This document shows, piece after piece, positions 58,946-64,000 of a stretch of DNA of 64,000 nucleotides. The stretch comes from Periplaneta americana (Eukaryota; Arthropoda; Insecta; Blattodea; Blattidae). The notes below the pieces were generated by a model. The model saw nothing but the letters and a program-made list of their open reading frames with translations, did not search any database and had not been told where the DNA came from. The stretch covers positions 173,556,488 through 173,620,487 of the forward strand of contig NC_091120.1 in the NCBI RefSeq assembly GCF_040183065.1. The letters are read 5' to 3'. Each line of letters begins with the position of its first letter. The stretch's first letter is position 1. Position numbers and translations under genes: made by a program.

Positions 58946-58993
<48 letters not shown>

Positions 58994-61678
58994 ATTTATT
59001 AAATATTTTTTGGGATTGGTTCAGGTATTACTTTTGTGTTCCCTTTTTTATTCTTTTGATCATTATAACAAACATTTTGACTTACTCTGATTGGTGCAGG
59101 AATATCTTCCATAACATCAATTAAAGCTTCAACTTTGGCATCACCATCAGACAGAGGTTGCACCTGAAGGTTTTTCAGTTTGACTGGATCATTTTCTGGT
59201 CCACAGTTCTCGAAATCGACGGTCTTGAGCTGAACTTTCTTCTTCTGCTAAATTATAGAAGGTATAATAATACATCCAGATTAGATATTATTTCCACTCA
59301 CATTACTAAAATCATAAATTGAATTTCTTTCTGTAATCACATCTACTGTGACAGGGCCTACACCTTTTTATTCAGCGGATAGTAAAAAAAAAAAAACAAA
59401 ATATATTCTGAATCATTTAGTCCAAGGAATCATGTGAAATTTCAGGCAGTTGTAGGGACCGGTACACATTCAGCATCGTGATGAGTTTGGGGAGCTAGCG
59501 AAATATAGTTTTGAAAATCAGCTATTAAACCTGGAAGGATCATGGTGCTAACTACAGAGACATTATTATGACATAAGGCGAGAAAACGGCGGGTGACTCA
59601 TGGCCCACTGCTAGCGTGATTTCCAGCAAGCACGAAACCATTTCTCTGGCACTTCTACAATACATAACAGTACTAACAATAAATGTTCAATATTACTGTG
59701 TCTATCATTGTCCTTTCTTCAGGAAGGCAGGAGAGCTGGGGTCCCTTATTGTAGATTTGTGTTATGTCCCTGTCTCTAGATGAGAGGATTCAAGATAAAT
59801 AAATGTTTATCGGAATTCAAAATTCAGCTTTAATCCTTATCTAGAGCAATGGATTCTTATTTCTTACCGGTGTTTCTACCTAACAAATTAAGAAGGGATA
59901 TACAGCTTTGAACACTAAAAAATTAGGGCAATTCAGTTAATTACTCTTTCACCTTGAAATTTGACATGCTCAGTATTCATTACTTCTGCAATTATAGACT
60001 ATTTTCCGATTTACTAAAAATTTCGCCATTAAAAGTGGCCGTTTTTGTGCACTGATATGTCGTTTTTATGATAATGTCCACAAATATGAATATTTCTGAG
60101 CCATTCTTTTATCTATTTATTCCTGGATATCAAATGAACAATATGAACTACAATCTTTGAAATGACTACAAAAGAAGTATTCTTGTTTAATTTATTATGA
60201 GAATTAAAATTGTTAATGTTTTTTTAGGTAAAAAAAAATTAAACTATGAATGTTACAGCAATAATTGTAGTTCACCTTGTTCACAAGTCTGAAAGACAGG
60301 TGCGTGCAAAATTTTACTGCAGCATCTTAAAAACTTACTGAGTTATCACAAAAATGGTTTTGAAAAATACAAGTTACGGAAAGTGAGCATTAAATATACC
60401 TTTATGTATGGAGAGCTAAATAAGAGCACGCTCGTACGTTTATGGTCATATCTACCAAAATATTGTATATATCGTAAGAATTCCTTCACTGACATAAAGA
60501 TTAATGTCCACTCTTTATATAAAAAGATACATTGAAAAATGACGTTTTGTTTACCCTCAAACCTGTATATCCTCCCATAAATTATTTTTGCTGCTAGGTG
60601 ACCATAATACCAGAAACGTGTTGATTGATTACTTCTGGAGGCACTGGAAACCACAAGCCATAAACTGACATTGTATCGTATTGTTGCATGAATAAAGTGT
60701 TGTATTTTCAGTAATTAGAAAATTACAGTAAGACACTTCAAGTTTTTGAGATGGTTTTGTTCCGCCACTCATTGAATCTCAAATACACTATCCACCAAAA
60801 AGTAATTGGGCACTGTTTTTGCCCCTTTAGAACCTCGTAGTATCTCCTCTTGTTGCTATAACAACAGCCACCCTATCAGGCATGCTCTCCACTAGTTTGT
60901 GTAGGATATTCACTGGAATGAGTCGCCATTCCTCTTGCAACATGGCACTCAGTTGGACAATGGAAGTTGGCCGCATTTTGCAAGACCTCAATCGCCGGTC
61001 CTATTCGTCCCAAAGGTACTCAATGGGATTTAGATCGGACTCTGTGCAGGCCAGTCCAAGCGGTGATTGATTGATTGTTTATTCTATACATGGCAATATA
61101 CATGGATGTACACGTCAATTACATAATAAATAAAAAACGCAAGAAAATTAAAAACACTACAAGTTAAAATACATGTAAAATAAATAATATAATCATGTAG
61201 TATTGCATATATTATAACTTGTGATTTAAAAATTCTTTTACTGAATAAAAAGTTTGATCAGTTAAAATCTGTTTAACTTTCACTTTAAATTTTGCATAAG
61301 GTAAAGATTGTATCTGCAATGGTAATTTGTTAAAAAAACCAATGCCAGTATATGCAGGCGATTTTTCATATTTCACAAGTCTATGATTTTTTATTAAGAA
61401 CAGATGTGCATTTCGAACATTATTGTCTATATACCACTGCATAGTAACTGCCGAAACATGGCATCTAGCACCTAAAATGCTGGGTGCCCAATTACTTTTT
61501 GGTAGATAGTGTATAATATTGTGAAGGGTGTATAAAGGATACGTAAAAAATAAAAAGTATCTTATCTTTTTCTTAGCGAAAAAGAAAATTTAGGCCTACT
61601 TACCAACATAGTGTTCTCTCCTAACGCAATATTTAATATCCAAGTTACCGTGATCCATGCAATAAGACATGCCTTCAT
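54952..61678 (-). CDS. GM2-activator-like secreted lipid-binding protein, complete, four exons
   Basis: Reading right to left: exons 61678-61604, 59247-59086, 57687-57520 and 55104-54952, all phase 0, all GT-AG, 185 codons. A signal peptide (MKACLIAWITVTWILNIALG) is followed by a domain starting VDFENCGPENDPVKL and holding LPCIQSWGSCTFKDVC, FPCQCPIKK and a final RQLACINFNF. The eight cysteines match human GM2 activator in order, including C-x6-C, C-x5-C and CxC spacing. The family (GM2A, beta-sandwich lipid cup) lifts glycolipids out of membranes and presents them to lysosomal hexosaminidase; the insect role is not established. Expected in the secretory route, lysosome or haemolymph. An MD-2-related (ML/NPC2) protein is less likely given the cysteine pattern. 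Confidence 0.93.
56137..57299 (-). mobile_element. hAT transposon remnant with 8-bp target duplication
   Basis: Ends TAGTGCTGTTGATCGATCAA and ...CCCACAACACTA, inverted; exact 8-bp repeats ATTATAAC at 56129-56136 and 57300-57307. The minus strand at 56671-56450 codes the hAT C-terminus (REKVFFVFGDAGNILTKHRA, then ALNSEHVNALTCLKSWM). In intron 3 of the GM2-activator-like gene. Multiple ATCGATTA motifs lie just inside both ends. Confidence 0.95.
57520..57687 (-). CDS. GM2-activator-like exon 3: cysteine-rich core
   Basis: 56 codons, acceptor TTTTCTAAG, donor GTAAAT. It carries six cysteines in LPCIQSWGSCTFKDVC, QGKC and FPCQCP, the clearest family signature of the gene. Confidence 0.94.
57940..58345 (-). 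pseudogene. Mariner-like transposase remnant in GM2-activator intron 2
   Basis: Minus-strand text TWFSDEANFHQNGYINNN near 58170, then GSENQYSVIEATLNN. The SDEANFHQNG block is the DE motif region of mariner-like transposases. Several stops. Confidence 0.72.
58758..58993. repeat. GGT-rich minisatellite and (GTA)n array
   Basis: Variants of GTGGTGGCA/GTGGTAGCA to about 58950, then about 14 AGT units to 58993. The Val/Ala-rich and Ser-rich frames here are artefacts of the repeat. In intron 2 of the GM2-activator-like gene, about 90 bp from exon 2. Confidence 0.9.
59086..59247 (-). CDS. GM2-activator-like exon 2
   Basis: 54 codons, acceptor TATAATTTAG (a CAG three bases on is an alternative that drops one Gln), donor GTAAGT. 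It encodes VDFENCGPENDPVKLKNLQV and VEALIDVMEDIPAPIR; the ENCGP start is typical of the family. Confidence 0.92.
59248..60785. other. Intron 1 of the GM2-activator-like gene, unassigned part
   Basis: AT-rich, no recognised repeat. The split Tc1-like element follows to the right. Confidence 0.4.
60786..61511 (-). mobile_element. Tc1-like transposon, split by a LINE
   Basis: Inverted ends CACTATCCACCAAAAAGTAA and its mirror TTACTTTTTGGTAGATAGTG, with TA on both sides. The minus strand of 61060-60830 reads like a Tc1 transposase C-terminus (ACTESDLNPIEYLWDE-like, with frameshifts, then QEEWRLIPVNILHKLVES). The middle is replaced by the LINE at 61068-61465. Confidence 0.85.
61068..61465 (-). mobile_element. 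LINE C-terminal fragment inserted in a Tc1-like element
   Basis: Same family as the 29155-29800 fragment: AHLFLIKNHRLVKYEKSP, GIGFFNKLPLQIQ, FYSVKEFL at the end. The 3' tail is the ATTG repeat at about 61067-61078. The surrounding DNA is a split Tc1-like transposon, so this insertion is the younger event. Confidence 0.82.
61604..61678 (-). CDS. GM2-activator-like exon 1: signal peptide
   Basis: 25 codons from ATG, a hydrophobic leader ending at LNIALGENTML, then donor GTAAGTAGG. It joins in phase 0 with the next exon. Confidence 0.85.
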
Positions 61679-62320
61679 TTTTTCTCTACAATGTGAAAAG
61701 GTTTGCAGTTCAGAAACTGATTTTCACGTTGAAGGCGTATTTAAATGCTGAATGTACTGCTTTGCGCAATGTAGTGAATATAAAGGCGAAATAAATTTTA
61801 GTTGGAATTTGTATGGCAATAAAACTGCGTACTTATTTACTATCATAGATAAGAAACTAAATATTTGAGAGTTAAGTTAGGTAAAATATATTTGTTCCTT
61901 TATCAGCACTGGATATTTTATATTTCGGAGTTGATAAACGTAAACAATGGTATTAATTATTGCCTTGACCTTGGTTTCTTTTATTCATATAATGACCACC
62001 AATTGTTTTTGTATAAATATCATAGGTAAAAAAACTAAGTCTTAATATTACTGTTAGAGTTGATCACCCATAATCATCTTTTCTCTTTACCACGATATCT
62101 ATAGTGAATTCTTAACTATTTCGTATGTTGGAATGAAATTGCTTAGGCATCCTGGTATAGGCCCTGCATTTTGATTAACTTTTCAACCGTTTTTTTATAC
62201 CTGATCTGTACATGATAGTGTTCTACTGGTAATGAGCAGCAAGAACGCACTCGTGGCAAATTTATGGCCTACCTAGTGTGACGTCAGTAGCGATAAGACC
62301 AGTGGAGTTACAGCGTTTAA

Positions 62321-62568
62321 GCCACTGGCGTGGCTCAGTCGGTTAAGGCGCTTGCCTGCCGGTCTGAAGTTGCTCTTGCGCGCGGGTTCGATTCCCGCTT
62401 GGGCTGATTACCTGGTTGGGTTTTTTCATAGGTTTTCCCCAACCGTAAGGTGAATGCCAGGTAATCCTCGGCCTCATCTCGCCAAATATCATCTCGCTAT
62501 CACCAATCTCATCAACGCTAAATAACCTCGTAGTTGATACAGTGTCGTTAAATAACCAACTTAAAAAA
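62321..62568 (+). mobile_element. tRNA-derived SINE, family B, with target-site duplication
   Basis: Head GTGGCTCAGTCGGTTAAGG (box A) and GGGTTCGATTCCC (box B); body GGCTGATTACCTGGTTGGG; tail GTTGATACAGTGTCGTTAAA. Flanked by exact 12-bp repeats TACAGCGTTTAA at 62309-62320 and 62569-62580. Confidence 0.95.
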
Positions 62569-62580
62569 TACAGCGTTTAA

Positions 62581-64000
62581 TGAGTTCATCAGTAAGCTAC
62601 AAGTGTACAGAGGAAGATGTCTCAACCAAGTCCGTTGCTGTTACAATACCGTTTTTCAGCCAAAAAAAAAAAAAAGTATAAGCGATAAGTGGAGATCTAT
62701 GATGCCTGGTTTTAAGTGTGTTTTGAAGAAAATATGTCCTTTAATAATTTTGAAGGAAGTGCAATATTTAATATGTACGAAGACTTGAAGTCAGTTAAAG
62801 AAATTCAATCTTAAGAGACGTTACTCCGTATATCATAGCCAAGAATGTGATATCTAGGCTATGTAGGTGAATAGCAAATTAAATTAATAAATGATCACCA
62901 TCACACTGCTATCAAAGAGATTTAAATTAACTTAAAATAAGCATATTATTATTATTAGGGGGCGGATGTTGGTGACCTAAAAATCTACTTAAAATTATAA
63001 TTAAAATGCCCTTAAACTAATGGAAAAATGACATATAATTAAAAGAAAATGGCATTTAAATATTATTCACCGTACTCGCATCACAACTTCTTAAAAATTA
63101 GTCACCTTGTTTCAGTGACTGATCTGCAAATCTCGGAGAGAGGAGTTAACTTCCTGGAATTTTGCTAAGATAAAGGGAAAAAACATGCAACAAAATGAAG
63201 GTTTTAAGGGAAAACTATAGATTTTAATGAGGGTTTACAATGTGTTTCAATCAGGGGTGGTCCATGTCAGTACTTTCATTCTCTGTCTCCTCCTTCCGCG
63301 CTTCACTTTTGTTACCAGATCTGCCAGATGATGATGGAGTGTGAATGACAAAACAAATTGTGGGTGCAGCGTGCATTCTTGCAATCTTTGTGTTAAAAAT
63401 ACTGTCTACTACAGTAGACATTCCTTCCGAACCATGTCGAGGACACAACGTCCTGTCCAGGACATGGTACACAAATGGGGGTATGTATTAATAAATGCTG
63501 GGAATATAAAGACAGAAATAGGCTTAGGCCTAGTTAATTTATCATAGTCTCGTTTTCCAAAGTGGTGAACTGTGGTATTCATTTCTAAATTAATCCAATG
63601 CTCTGTAATAACACTAATGACAAATTCCAAACAACTTATTGGCGTCATATTGATGTATGAATCGTTTGGAGTACCATATCGATAATTGCATTGTTGTCTC
63701 GAGACTTGACCTCATGGGATGGGGAAGTGATTATTAACCGGAACGCTCCGCCTTGTTAAATTTAAATACGGTGAGTATGAAGAGTTGAAGACAGAAATGA
63801 AAAGAAATATCGGACTTTTATTTCAAATCCCAAACATCTTTACAAACCCAACCGTGCTCACAATAACAATCACGAATAGCATAAATATCTCACGTAATTA
63901 TCCCGTCTCACTTGTTGCAAAGAAATTACGTAGGCCTATTACGTAAAACTTTATACATTAATAATTTAATAATGATGAATTGATAATTATAGCAACAATG
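62581..64000. other. Right-hand flank, unassigned
   Basis: Possible old repeat near 62955-63250. A minus-strand Ser/Lys/Glu-rich frame at 63472-63251 is not recognised. No splice-supported exon seen. Confidence 0.4.

Noticed and set aside
63251-63472. Ser/Lys/Glu-rich minus-strand protein end
   Set aside because: Plausible composition for a nuclear or transposon protein, but there is no recognised domain and no supported exon borders.

Overview
The window is nuclear DNA from a large, transposon-rich insect genome. It carries three spliced protein genes with short exons in long AT-rich introns, and most of the rest is LINEs, tRNA-derived SINEs, DNA transposons, MITEs and (ATT)n arrays. The 3' end of the most abundant LINE (1222-1924, 17201-20404, and two antisense copies) contains a start codon followed by codons for [11 protein letters not shown]. 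From memory, that peptide begins many predicted proteins of the cockroach Periplaneta americana, so a cockroach or close relative is the best guess. This identification is an inference.

Gene 1, minus strand, 14663 to 3421 and running off the left edge, encodes a secreted clip-domain serine protease or protease homolog (phenoloxidase-activating-factor type). Signal peptide, clip domain and the His and Asp parts of the protease domain are present. The exon with the catalytic-Ser position would lie left of base 1. Gene 2, plus strand, 24608-39482, is a complete Tollip (Toll-interacting protein) gene of six exons and 279 codons with Tom1-binding region, C2 and CUE domains. Gene 3, minus strand, 61678-54952, is a complete four-exon GM2-activator-like secreted lipid-binding protein of 185 residues with all eight expected cysteines.

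Layout: 1-14663 clip-protease gene with a DNA transposon next to one donor site, MITEs, two tRNA-like units and a 640-bp imperfect palindrome; 14664-24607 intergenic, with tRNA-type repeats, a nearly intact 3.2-kb RTE-like LINE and large (ATT)n blocks; 24608-40155 Tollip, whose introns carry SINEs, LINE fragments, an inverted SINE pair, a 7 x 161-bp minisatellite ending about 18 bp before exon 5 and a TIR element; 40156-54899 intergenic, with several DNA transposons, a Penelope-like GIY-YIG fragment and LINE debris; 54900-61678 the GM2-activator-like gene with a hAT element and transposase remnants in its introns and a nested Tc1/LINE pair upstream in intron 1; 61679-64000 SINE and unassigned sequence.

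All three genes have links to innate immunity or lipid handling (prophenoloxidase/Toll cascade, Toll/IL-1 signalling and endosomal sorting, ML/GM2A-type lipid binding), but they are 10-15 kb apart on different strands and nothing in the sequence shows co-regulation. I found no clearly new gene system. The most interesting signals are transposons placed at splice sites and long inverted repeats inside introns.
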